64,000 bases of DNA, from NCBI GenBank assembly GCA_025506515.1, contig CM046451.1, positions 38,898,595-38,962,594 on the forward strand, read 5' to 3'. Position 1 is the first letter of the stretch, and each line of letters starts with the position of its first letter. Positions 24,577 to 34,962 of the stretch are shown here, piece after piece. A program made the translations under genes and the position numbers. This DNA comes from Flaveria trinervia (Eukaryota; Streptophyta; Magnoliopsida; Asterales; Asteraceae). A model generated the notes under the pieces. It ran no database searches. It was given only the letters and a program-made list of their open reading frames with translations, and was not told the origin of the DNA.

Positions 24577-26214
24577 CTACTTCCCAACAACGAGTCTGTA
24601 TGACTCCCTTGTATAGGCCTCAAGGAAGGTTATTTGTTCCTCCATGGTAAGCTCTTCTGATCCTCCTTCAAAAAGTGATTCTGGCCCATAATACTCAGAT
24701 AGGTATTTGACCTGCTTCCCATTTTTGAGTTCCACAGTTGTTATTACTCTATAAGCAAATTCATCTGGGTGATTACCCTCTAAGAACAATTGGAGCTCAT
24801 TATTTCTAACTTCCTCAAGCCTCTTATATACTAATCCTTTTTTCACCATTTTATTCTCTAGTATCTTTTGTGGGGTTAGTTTAGCTTTATAGGCTTTCTT
24901 GAAGTCATCTAGGATTTCCCAGGGTGATACTACAAAGACCAGTGAGATCACTTCATCTACAATCTTCTTCACTTGGCCAATGTATCTCTGTGGAATGTTT
25001 TTCTTTTGAATCCTATGAGACACCCTGGGATTAGGCCAAATCCTCACTCTCTCCTTTTGATATTGAAATGTATGTTTAATAGTGTATAACCTGAGAGCAT
25101 GCTTCTTCATGTTGATGATTGAAGATGTGGCAGCATATGCTTTGTCAACTCTTCTCAATAGTTCCTCATCATGTTGTTTGTGAAGCTCTTCTTTTTCTAA
25201 CTTCACTTTCACAGTTTGCCTTTGAGACTCAGGAGTAACTGTTGGAGGGTGACTTGTGGCCTTAGGCAAATGTATAATAGCTGAGATTGGCAGCCTATCT
25301 TCATCTTCATCATTATCTTCTTCATCTTCTTCTAGCCTCAGTACCCTTCTCTTCCTCTTCTGGGGTACATCATCGGCTATTGGTTTTAAGGGTAAGGGAA
25401 TTGGTTTGGTGGGTTGTGGTTGTGGTGGTTTTTGGGGTAAAGGGATTATTTTAGTGGATTTTGGTGTGGGAATTTTGATAAGCTGTTCTAGCATTTTGGA
25501 TGTGAGTTCGGCTTTAGATTGCTTGACTAGTTCAGTCCTGCTCCCAGCACCAGCTTCATTTAAGGCTTCAATAACCAATCCTTTGGTATATACTTCAGAT
25601 GAACAGATCTTGGTGGTTATTGCCAAGATGCTGTCCCTGGACCATGCCTTGATTTCAATCAATGATCTACCAAGATACTTAGCTATGAACCTAATCATGA
25701 TTTCCAGCCTTTCCCTCTCCAACACATCATAACTTTCCCATCTAGCTTGGATTTCTTCAATCTCCAATCTTCTGGTTTCTGAGTCAGGTTTTTCAGTGTC
25801 ATGACCTTGCCTAAACAACTGATCAATGATGTTATCCATTGATCGGCTGTGTTCGGCATCAGCCTCCTTCACCATTGTCTCCAAGTCAGTCTCCTTTTCA
25901 TTCTTCCTTTTTGCTTTCACTGACTGAATATCCCCCTTTTTGGTTGCATTGGTTTCAAGGGTTTGATTGTCAGAAATCCTTTTGCGCACAACATCCTCTA
26001 TCAAGGGTTGTATAAGTGAGGGAAGCCTCTCATCAAGGGTTTTAATCACTATATCCGTGATAATTGGTGTGATCAGAGGTAAGGAATGTTGAAAGATAGC
26101 AGCTATTTGCTCAGGGGGGTTTTGTCCCTGAGAAATAGTGCTAGAAGTAGAGGCAGGTGGTTGAGTGTTTGGGAGTGGCTCTGTGTATGAGAGACCTTTA
26201 GAGGAAGGTGCCAT
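24577..26214 (-). CDS. Element D ORF3, C-terminal part: 545-codon open frame
   Basis: The longest open frame in the window (545 residues, starting MAPSSKGLSY). It is the C-terminal part of the post-pol ORF. Features in order: a Ser/Pro/Gln-rich start (1-35); an amphipathic stretch (ITPIITDIVIKTLDERLP, about 50-70); a Lys/Glu-rich coiled-coil region (100-200); a Pro-rich linker (about 255-285); the acid run LEEDEEDNDEDEDR (about 300); a second soluble region; and an acidic end. It resembles the Glu/Arg-rich parts of ORF3 in A and B in character and position. No signal peptide, zinc finger or membrane helix is visible and the function is unknown. The upstream half (26352-27820) is broken, so this may be only a fragment. 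Confidence 0.6.
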   Translation of the reverse strand: MAPSSKGLSYTEPLPNTQPPASTSSTISQGQNPPEQIAAIFQHSLPLITPIITDIVIKTLDERLPSLIQPLIEDVVRKRISDNQTLETNATKKGDIQSVKAKRKNEKETDLETMVKEADAEHSRSMDNIIDQLFRQGHDTEKPDSETRRLEIEEIQARWESYDVLERERLEIMIRFIAKYLGRSLIEIKAWSRDSILAITTKICSSEVYTKGLVIEALNEAGAGSRTELVKQSKAELTSKMLEQLIKIPTPKSTKIIPLPQKPPQPQPTKPIPLPLKPIADDVPQKRKRRVLRLEEDEEDNDEDEDRLPISAIIHLPKATSHPPTVTPESQRQTVKVKLEKEELHKQHDEELLRRVDKAYAATSSIINMKKHALRLYTIKHTFQYQKERVRIWPNPRVSHRIQKKNIPQRYIGQVKKIVDEVISLVFVVSPWEILDDFKKAYKAKLTPQKILENKMVKKGLVYKRLEEVRNNELQLFLEGNHPDEFAYRVITTVELKNGKQVKYLSEYYGPESLFEGGSEELTMEEQITFLEAYTRESYRLVVGK

Positions 26215-26351
26215 CTATGGGGTGTGAGGGGTAGATGGTCTTTGATCCTGAGAAATTTTGGCAAGGAGCTCTTTGAGTCTGCTTACCTCATCCTCGAGGA
26301 TGGTGTTTTGGGCTAAAACATCATAAAAGAAGCCCAGGTCATCATCAGTGT

Positions 26352-27820
26352 TTACTGAATCACCTGACCTCCTGATAGAATCTGGATGAACATGCTCTGA
26401 GTGTAGATCAGTAGTAGCATGTGCCCCTTGGTCATGGTACTGGGGACTTCCTGCCTCAGGACCATGTCCTTCATCAGTAGTTGCCTCTGGTGAGGTCTTA
26501 TGAATGTTACCAACTTCAGCATGATCATATGCTGAAGCAGGAGAAGTGGCAGCCTCACCAGAAGTTCCAATCTCCTTTTCTACACTCGGAGATGGAACAT
26601 TGTAACCCCTGTGATGTGGGTTATCAGAAGCACTTTGGTCCTCCCCCTCATTGGTTGAGGTATGCCCAGTTGTAATTGGTTTCTAGGGAGGGGGTAAGGA
26701 GTGCAACTGACTCAGCACTTGTGCAACAATAAGTGTAGGACTTGGAGGGGCGGTTGCATGTGGAGATTGGGTAGAAGCAGATTGCACCCGGGGTGAGTGG
26801 TGCGCTTCAATGGTAACCCTCTCAATTGAGATAGGTTCCAGCAATGTGGGATCCCCAATATTGGTTGCAACATGATCTTGTTGAGAGGATACCTGTGCGG
26901 CTTTAGCAGGTTGAGTCTTTGACATAACTGGGGGTTAAAACCAGTATGTGTGTCTTGTGTTTATGGTACAGGGGCATCCTCAGGGGACTCATCTCCCTGA
27001 GTAGCCGTTTTTGGCTTTTTGGATTTTGGTTTGGTGGGGACTTTGGATTTGGAGGTGGTGGCTGTGGGTTCCAGCTGCGTGGGTTTTCGCAGCTTGGCAG
27101 CCTGTTTGAGTGACTGGTCTGAGTTGTGCCTGGAGTATACCTCAGGCAATACAGCCATGGCAGGGACTCCAAGGCCAACAAGTCCCTCAGCATTCAGCTG
27201 GTTCTCTATAATGGCCATAATGAACCGAGGATATAATATCCATCGGTTAGCAATAGGTTTTGAGGCCATATCCTTAAGTTCAAGAAAAACTATTTCAGAA
27301 AAATTTAAGTTTTGTTGCTCAAGGATAGAGAATAATACCTGCTGCCACCTGGTCGACATTTGATCCCAAGAAGAAGTCTTAGGAGCTAAGCAAACATTCA
27401 CCATATGAAAAATAAGGCATTCTGCATCATGGAAATGTTTCTTCAGGATGGTAGAGGCGCTGAGGTTACCCTGGTATCCATGGTGGGCAAAGGATAGATC
27501 AGTGGTGCCCTTTGGATACCCAGGGGAAAGTGGCATAATCCAGTTGTAAGGTTTGGCGAAGAGTTGCCAGAGTGATGACCACTTGTCGGTTGTTGACGAA
27601 TGACTGGAGAGAGTCGGTGTTATTCTCCCCAGTGATGAGGGTGACGTTCGTCCAGAACTGATGGAGGGATTCGGCATGAATGGTAGGATTTAGAAGGAAA
27701 GTCGTTTTGTAGGGAGAATGGACCATTAGATCAATGGCATTATCAAACTTTTGTCCAGAATGGTGATTTGGTAAGGTAGGCAACACAGTTGTGTCGTGGT
27801 TTAAGCTTCATGGTCGCCAT
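26352..27820 (-). pseudogene. Element D ORF3, N-terminal part (frameshifted)
   Basis: The ATG is at 27820-27818 (MATMKLKPRHN). After a frameshift near 27785 the protein reads YKTTFLLNPTIHAESLHQFW, the same NP...FW arrangement as in A (TVNP...SEFW) and B (TIDP...LDFW). The next open segment, 27677-26961, shares a frame change and has LYPRFIMAIIENQLNAEG, matching MYPRFLQHII in A. It ends in a Lys/Pro-rich tail (KSKVPTKPKSKKPK). Further short open pieces at 26925-26683 and 26570-26352 are Pro/Ser/His-rich linker. The gap to 26214 contains stops. Confidence 0.65.
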
Positions 27821-27884
27821 TAATGTGAGAGAAGATTTGGCGGTTTTGAACGTTAGGTTTTGAGATAGTGAAGCTCTGTAAGAT

Positions 27885-27900
27885 TAGGTATTCATAGGGT
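27885..27900 (-). promoter_or_regulatory. TATA-like sequence between hairpin array and ORF3 of element D
   Basis: On the - strand CCCTATGAATACC lies between the array (27958-28260) and the ORF3 ATG (27820). It is one base off the CCTATAAATA seen in elements E and F. Weak on its own; listed because of its position. Confidence 0.3.
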
Positions 27901-27957
27901 AAGGGTTAGAAAACAACTGAAGGGTCAGAGGTTGAAACAACTAAAGTCTTGGTTTTA

Positions 27958-28260
27958 GGCATCAGCAGTTTTAAAACTACTGAAAACCTTGGTTTTGTCT
28001 TCAGGTGTTTGAAAACAACTGAAGACCTGGTTTTAGTCATCAGTAGTTGTGAAACTACTGAAAACCGTAGTTTTGTCTTCAAGTGTTGTAAACAACTGAG
28101 AACGTGGTTTTAGTCATCAGTAGTTGTAAAACTACTGAAGACATGGTTTTGTCATCAGTTGTTGTAAACAGCTGAGCACTTGGTGTTAGTCAACAGTAGT
28201 TGTGAAACTACTGAGGACATGGTTTTGTCATCAGCTATTTAGGGTGAAACAGCAGTTGAA
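27958..28260 (-). repeat. Tandem array of hairpin-forming ~38-base units in element D post-pol spacer
   Basis: About eight head-to-tail units of about 38 bases. Each contains an inverted repeat such as CAGTAGTTGTGAAACTACTG (8-base arms, 4-base loop) followed by GAAAAC/GAAGAC and TGGTTTT. Two unit types alternate: one with CAGTAGTT...AACTACTG, one with CAGGTGTT...AACAACTGAAG. Looser copies go on to about 28500. The same half-motifs (CTACTGAAG, CAGTACT, CAGCTGTT) fill U3 of the LTR and appear in the gag tail at 32430-32640. Confidence 0.8.
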
Positions 28261-28536
28261 GAAACAACTGAAGAGAAAATTCTCATCAGTAGTTTGTGTC
28301 AATTCTTAGCCTTTCAGCTGTTTCATACTGTCCTCAACACTTACTCATCAATCTTTTTGCTGTTTTCAGTTGTTTCATAGGACATGAGTACTTGAGCTGT
28401 GTTTACTGATATCAGTAGTTATAACTACATCAGTAGTTGTAACTTGATCAGTTGTTTTAACAGAATCAGTACTATATGTGATATGGTTACTAATGATCAT
28501 CAGTACTTAGTTATTGAGATCATCAGTAGTTATCAC

Positions 28537-29300
28537 TTATTCTAGCTGCAGCATACCAAGCCTTAACACTAGGTTTTGGAAAGTTGAACTATCCAAAGGC
28601 TGAGTAAAAATGTCTGCAAGTGCATCAGCACTAGGCACAAACTTTGGATCAATCAGACCTTTTTCAAAACAGTCCCTAATAAAATGATGTATGATCTCTA
28701 TATGTTTGGTCCTAGAGTGCTGGACTGGATATTTGACAATGCACAGAGCTGAAGCACTATCCATTAATAATGGAGTCTTAATCTCTGCAATGCCATAATC
28801 CAAAAGTTGGTTCTGAAGCCAGAGTACCTGAGAAGTACAACTTGCAGCTGCAATGTACTCTGCTTCAATAGTAGATGTAGCAACAGATGTTGTTTCTTAC
28901 TCTGCCAAGAAATCAAACAGTTGCCTAGGAATTGACATCCACCGGAAGTTGACTTTCTGGTTAACTTACACCCTGCATAGTCACTATCTGAAAAAGCAAC
29001 TAATTTGCAAGAGTGTCTAGTGGAATACCATAAACCTAGAGATTGTGTACCTTGCAAATATCTAAAGATCCTCTTGACTGCAATCAAATGAGACTCTTTA
29101 GGAGCAACCTGAAATCTAGCACAAACATAAGTTGCAAACATGATATCTGGTCTAGAAGCTGTTAAGTACATCAAGGACCCAATCATACATTTGTAAAGTG
29201 TTTCATCAATAGCTTTACCTTTTTGATCTGCATCCAGTTGTGTGGTGTTGCACATGGGAGTAGAACAGGGCTTACAATTTTGTAAATCAAACTTATTCAA
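28537..29300 (-). pseudogene. Element D RNase H and connection domain
   Basis: 29300-28764 opens with MNKFDLQNCKPCSTPM, then GSLMYLTASRPDIMFATYVC, then FSDSDYAGCKLTRKSTSG and CQFLGNCLISWQSKKQ, the start of copia RNase H. The frame then shifts near 28880 and the C-terminal part is open at 28803-28537 (MDSASALCIVKYPVQHSRTK, HHFIRDCFEKG, ADIFTQPL). A stop and shift at about 29340-29300 separate it from RT. RNase H removes genomic RNA during cDNA synthesis. Confidence 0.85.
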
Positions 29301-29337
29301 AAGATCTTTTGTATATATTTGACTGATGAATAAAGAT

Positions 29338-30066
29338 TCAATTAGCCTTTTCTTTGATTTGCAAGCCTAGAAAAAACTGTAATTCTCCCAATGCAGTCAT
29401 TTCAAACCTTTGTTTCATTAAACATGTAAAATCATCACACAACTGGGGATCAGAGGATGCAAAAATAATATCATCAACATTAATTTGAACAAGTAGCTTA
29501 TGTTGATCCACCTTCTTAATAAACAAAGTTTTATCTATGGAGCCTCTAGTGAAATTATTTTTAAGAAGAAAATTGTAAAGTGTTTCATACCAGGCTCTAG
29601 GAGCTTGCTTCAACCCATAAAGAGCCTTATCAAGTTTGTACACCCAATCATGATGTTCATTATCCTCAAAACCTGGTGGTTGACACACATAAACCTCTTC
29701 TTTTATTTTACCATTTAAAAATGCACTTTTGACATCCATTTGAAAAACTTTAAGATTGTGGAATGCAACATAGGCTAAGAACAATCTAATTTCCTCTAGT
29801 CTGGCTACAAGGGTAAAGGTTTCATCATAATCAATACCTTCTTCTTGTGAAAACCCTTGTACAACTAGTCTAGCTTTATTCTTAACAATAAGCCCAGTTT
29901 CATCAGTTTTATTCCTAAACACCCATTTAGTACCTATTGCACACTTACCTGGGGGTAGAGGAACCAGTTCCCACACTTGTTGTTTCTTGAATTGAAGTAG
30001 CTCAAGCTGCATGGCTTCAACCCATCCATTGTCTCTCAAAGAAACATGATAGTTCTTTGGCTCTAG
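29338..30066 (-). pseudogene. Element D reverse transcriptase
   Basis: An open frame of 233 residues covers fingers and palm: ELLQFKKQQVWELVPLPPGK, NKARLVVQGFSQEEGIDYDE, FQMDVKSAFLNGKI and KLDKALYGLKQAPRAW. The active site reads NVDD (29470-29481), so the usual Tyr of YVDD is Asn. The frame is closed by TGA near 29338 and separated from the integrase linker by TAG near 30067. Likely inactive. Confidence 0.88.
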
Positions 30067-31860
30067 CTAACTGATGAAGAGAGCATAGAAACAGAAGTTA
30101 GACAATTGACTTCTTGTTGAAACTCCAACATTGATATCACCAATGATTTGAGACATTGGGTGATTCTTCAGCTCTTGATAAACAATGAGATCTATGCAAG
30201 TGTTTGTAGAACCTTCAATAGCAGCAGATGGTGATGCAGATTCTTGAAACCAAGAATTAGATGTTAAATCAAAAGATGTAGAGGAATAAGATATCTCATC
30301 AGCATTTGTTGTGGATGGAACTGTTGAAGCTACAGGAACATCAAGTTTAGCAGACTCAGGCAGTTGATCACTATACTTGAATAAGTGAGTATTAATATGA
30401 TCATCATCATCAATACCACCAGGTGTAAGACATGCTGCAGAAGATGATTTATCCACATGATTTGCAACAACTGGAGGTTGATAAGGAACATATTGCAGTA
30501 TGTCCAGATCAAACAACTCCCCAGGGTTTTGTGGAATCTTGTCCTTTGGAGATTCATTAAACTTCACATTCATAGTCTCTTCAACTATCTTTGTTCTGCA
30601 GTTGAAGACTCTGTATGCCTTGCAAGTAGATGAATAACCAACAAGATACCCTGCATCCACCTTAGGATCAAATTTGTGGAGTTGATCCTTTGTGTTGAGA
30701 ATGAAACAGGGACACCCAAAGGCTCTGAAAAATGAAATTAGAGGAGCCAAGTGATGTAAAACTTCATATGGAGTCTTCATCAACCTCTGATTTACTAAGA
30801 CTCTATTCTGCACATGGCAAGCTGTGTTAACAGCTTCAGCCCAAAAGGTCAGTGGCAAACCAGAGTCAGCCAATATAGACCTTGAAGCTTCAATTAGGGT
30901 CTTGTTCTTTCTCTCCACTACTCCATTTTGTTCTGGAGTTCTTGGGATGCTAAACTGCCTTTTGATTCCCTTTGAAAGATAAAAATCATCAAGTGTATGG
31001 TTTCTGAATTTAGTTCCATTGTCACTCCTTATACACTTGACTGATAGGGAATACTGCTTCTCAACATACAACACAAAGTTTGTAATCTTCTAAGCAACCT
31101 CATCCTTTGAATGCAGAAAGAAAGTCCATACAAATCTGGAGTAATCATCCATAATTACTAGACAGTATTTCTTCTTTGCCATGCTCATCACTCTCACAGG
31201 ACCAAATAGATCCATGTGCAGTAACTGCAAGCAAGCAGTGGACTTAGGTTCTTCAATAGGAGGGAATGAGACTTTGTGCTGTTTTCCTTTTAAACAAGCA
31301 GTGCAGGTTTCATCACAATGGAACTTCTTTATTGGTACACCTCTCACTAAACTATTGTGGATTAGCTGATTCATGTTTTTGATATTAACATGACCCAGCC
31401 TTATGTGCCACAGTTTAGATTCCTGAGGAGAAGCTTTGGAAAATAGGCAAGGATGGCCTTTGAGAGCTATTTTCTTGGAAAGATCTAAGGCATACACTCT
31501 TCCTGTCCTGTTGGCCCTCAGGAGAGTGTGATCATCCAACACCTTATCAATCAAATTCAGAACTTTGGATGACAGAATCTTACAGTTCTGCCTGGTGAAA
31601 AGAGCAACATGGCCTTTATCACACATTTGACTAACACTCAAGAGATTGTATTTGAGATTTGCCACATGATTAACATCATCAAACTTTACTTCCCCATTGG
31701 AGACAAAGCCTTTGCCAATGATGTAACCCTTAGCATCATTGCCAAATGAAACAAACCCCTTTTCCTTGAGAGTAGTCATGAAGAAGAGAGTTGTTCCCTG
31801 TCATATGCATAGATCCTCCACTGTCTACATACCAGATGCTACTTTGGCATGCTGAAGAAC
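30067..31860 (-). pseudogene. Element D protease and integrase
   Basis: The protease core YVDSGGSMHMTG is at about 31845-31801. An open segment 31779-31090 holds the rest of protease, GAG-pre-integrase (WHIRLGHVN with CTACLKGKQ) and the first catalytic Asp (HMDLFGP). After a TAG near 31090, 31074-30067 gives the second Asp (IRSDNGTKF), the Glu (EQNGVVERKNKTL) and a 200-residue linker to RT. The triad is complete and only a few stops interrupt it, so D is one of the better-kept copies. Confidence 0.88.
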
Positions 31861-31921
31861 CCTGCAATCATAAAAAATTAGTTAGTTTTTGAGACCCAAA
31901 CCTTTTTGGTTTTGGGTCTAT

Positions 31922-34733
31922 TCACATCAACAATGGTAAACTAACAGATTTGCTATGAATAACAACCTGAGGGGATGGAGATGGTGAAGAAGAAGAATCC
32001 TTTGCAATGGATTTTCTACTCTGTGGTTTCAGCACATGAGCATCTAATTGGTTGACTCTCCCCAATAGTTGTTGAACCATCATAACAAGTTGTGTCTGAT
32101 TCTGTGATAAAGCCTTCAGCTCATCAGACACATTAGTGCTTGAGATTGATGGATTCATGTGTTGTACCATCTCCCTTTGAGCAACCTCAGCTGTTGCCTG
32201 ATTAACCCTTGCTTTTTAGATTTCTTTTTGGATTTAGGGGTCACAGGTTTTGATGTTGCTGGTACAAATTTGGTTTCAAACTCAGTTTTCATTTTATCCA
32301 TTTGCTTTTTAATGTTCTCATTATGTTTGAGTTGGAGCCCTTTTTATACCAGCAATCATCAGTAAGATGATTGAATAAGCCACATATTTCACATGGCTTT
32401 TTCTTCATTTTAAGTTGATCATCTGCTGAAGAAGATGAAACTACTGAAGACTTATTCTTCAGTAGTTTTCTATCAGTACTAGCAGTTTTTTTCCCTTTAG
32501 TACATGCTTTCTTGATATCTTCTTCAGTAGTTTTCCCACCCTTTCTACTTGCAGTTTTCTTCCCTTTAGTACATGCAGTAGTTTGGGTTTGTTCTCCAGG
32601 TGTTATGACATGCTCTTTAGTACTTTCAGTACTTTGTGAAATACCACCTGGAGTGATCAACTTTTTGATCATGTGAGTGTCAGCATTTGAACCATCAACA
32701 TCAGCTGATAGGTTCTGAGAGGATATAATGCTGACTTCAACCTCTGATGGTGCTCTATCAAATAGTAGATCACATGATGAAAAGGATTGGTTATTGCTTT
32801 CTCCATCAGAGTTTACCTCTACTCTAGGAGTAAAATCTGTAGGAGGAGCAGTGTGATTATAACCAATGCCAAACTTCACATTAGAAGCAGACTGCTTACT
32901 CAGAAGCATTTCAAAACCCTTGCTACCCATCGATCACACTCTACCTGGGTAGTTGCAAGTTTTTCTTTGAGGTCTCTGTACTTCTCTAGAAGTACCTCTT
33001 CCCTAGCCTTATCATCAGTGATTTGACATTTAAGTTTGTAAATCTCATTATTCTTATCATTAAGCACAAACTCAAATTCAGCATTTCTTTTGGATATTAT
33101 TTGTTCTAGCTCAATGTTCTTGTTAATTAAAGCTACATTTGCTTCTCTAATAGATGCAAATGTAGCTATGCATGTTTCAGAACATATCTTGGCTTTGGCC
33201 TCAGAGGATACCTGTGATACCTGTAGTGTGGAGGCATTAGAGGATGAGGTATCAGCAGACTCCAGAGCCATAAGAGCAAGGATTCCAAAAGGACTGTCAC
33301 CACCATGTTGACCAGCACCAGAGAACAGTTGTTCATGACCAAACATATCATCTGGTAGACTGCTCTAGTTAACAACTCCTGGGGTGAAAAAGCTGTGTTG
33401 TTAAGGTTGAGATTGTTGATGAGATTGGGAAGGTTGAGGTTCAGGTAATGCTTGTGGTTTTTGTGCCATAGGAGCTTGAACCAGATTTGGCTGAGGCATG
33501 TAATAGCAGGAATAAGGATATGACATTGGACCCTGAGGGACAAGGTATGCAGGAGATATAAGGTGTGAATGATGACCAGAACTCGCAGGATGTTGCCCTC
33601 TGTTTTGTGGACTAGTGCTTGGAAAAGTCACAAACGATGCAGAGTAGTTCGATCCAGTTGATCTACACTCTCTTGCAAAGTGTCCAAGCCTTTGGAATTT
33701 GTGACACCTCAACTTACTCTTGTCAAAACCAACTTTGGTTTTGCCAGAGAGTCCAGGAAATTTCCTGCCAGTTCTCTTGTAGAACTTTTGAGATCTGATA
33801 TTAACTAAGGCCATTTGGCTTAGAATATCCATCTCTTCTAAATCGTCATCAGCAATACCCTTCAGATCATCCATGATGAATCATAAATTGTCACTATTAC
33901 ACTTTGATTGACTATCAACACCAACAAATGCATGATGAGAACTGTTTGAAGAGAAATCTATATGCTCATCATAATTGCTTTCAGATGCAGCATATTCTGA
34001 CTCATGACCAACCAAGGCAGTGTTCCCTGGTACAAAGTCATCAGTGAGCTTTCCTCATGATGCCAGCTTCTTTTTTTGCTCTATCTCTCTCTCGAATGTA
34101 AGCAGTTTCCCATGAAGTTGGGTGAGAGATAGGCTATCCAGATTTGCACTGGAGCGTAGGACAATAATGTATGTGTCCCATCTCTCAGGTAGTGATCTGA
34201 GGAATCTGTTATTCATCTGGCTATTGGTGTATTCCTGTTTGACCATTTTCAGCTTAGAGATCAAACAAGAAAAACGCTCAAACTGTTGAGTCAGTGTCTC
34301 ACCCTTTCTATGAGAGAATGTCTCATATTGTTGGGCAAGGATTTCTCTGTTGTTTGCTAAAACCTTATCTGTTCCACCGAATTGTTCCTTTAGTGCATTC
34401 CAGAGATCATGAGCAGTTTCATGATGCATAAGCCCTGAATAGATTTCATTAGGCAAAGCCATGGCCAGAATACCATGCGCTTTAGCATCAATCTCAAACA
34501 GTTTCCAATCCTCATCTGAGTATTGTTCCTTCTTCTTCGGAACCATTTGGTTGGTTTCCAGATTGTTCACCATAGGCTTGTGTGGACCATGTACCACAGA
34601 TGTCCAACAACCTGAACTGTTAACAGACAGGTGATGAAGCATCCTTCGTTGCCATATGTTATACTCAGTCCTAACTAGCATCGGAGGCTTGGTGAGGAAC
34701 CGGTATTGTGAGGGTCATTAGAAGGAGTAGTCA
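31922..34733 (-). pseudogene. Element D gag
   Basis: The ATG is at 34733 (MTTPSNDPHN). A frameshift near 34695 leads into the open UBN2-type gag core 34681-34055 (DLWNALKEQFGGTDKV, LRSLPERWDT). The first CCHC knuckle at 33706-33665 has its second Cys replaced by Phe (CHKFQRLGHFAREC). A coiled coil lies at 33346-32930. The second knuckle, at 32393-32352, is intact (CEICGLFNHLTDDC). Before it the peptide ACTKGKKTAS occurs twice, from DNA rich in the CAGTAGTTT motif. Stops at about 34055, 33880 and 32289 divide it. Confidence 0.82.
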
Positions 34734-34948
34734 TTCTCAGATTCAAACAAATTCAATTAAGCTTTAGCAGATTTAGAACAAAAACATAACGAACCAAATT
34801 GAACCAAGAGAGAGCTAAAAGTGAATAAATGAAAGCAGTAGAAATTCAATAATCTATAACCAATTCTTGCAAATATGCTAATTCAATCAAACATAGATAT
34901 CAATAGCAGTTTCAATGATCAGTTGTTAGATCGATCAATGATTAACCT

Positions 34949-34960
34949 GCTCTGATAACA
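34949..34960 (-). other. Element D primer-binding site
   Basis: On the - strand TGTTATCAGAGC starts two bases inside the 5' LTR edge. It differs by one base from the initiator-Met tRNA site TGGTATCAGAGC. Confidence 0.85.
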
Positions 34961-34962
34961 TT

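Noticed and set aside
25256..25732. 158-codon + strand open frame rich in Ser
   Set aside because: It is the antisense shadow of the acidic and Pro-rich part of element D ORF3.
27958..28260. CRISPR-like array
   Set aside because: Units are contiguous ~38-base tandem repeats without unique spacers, in a plant retrotransposon with no cas genes.
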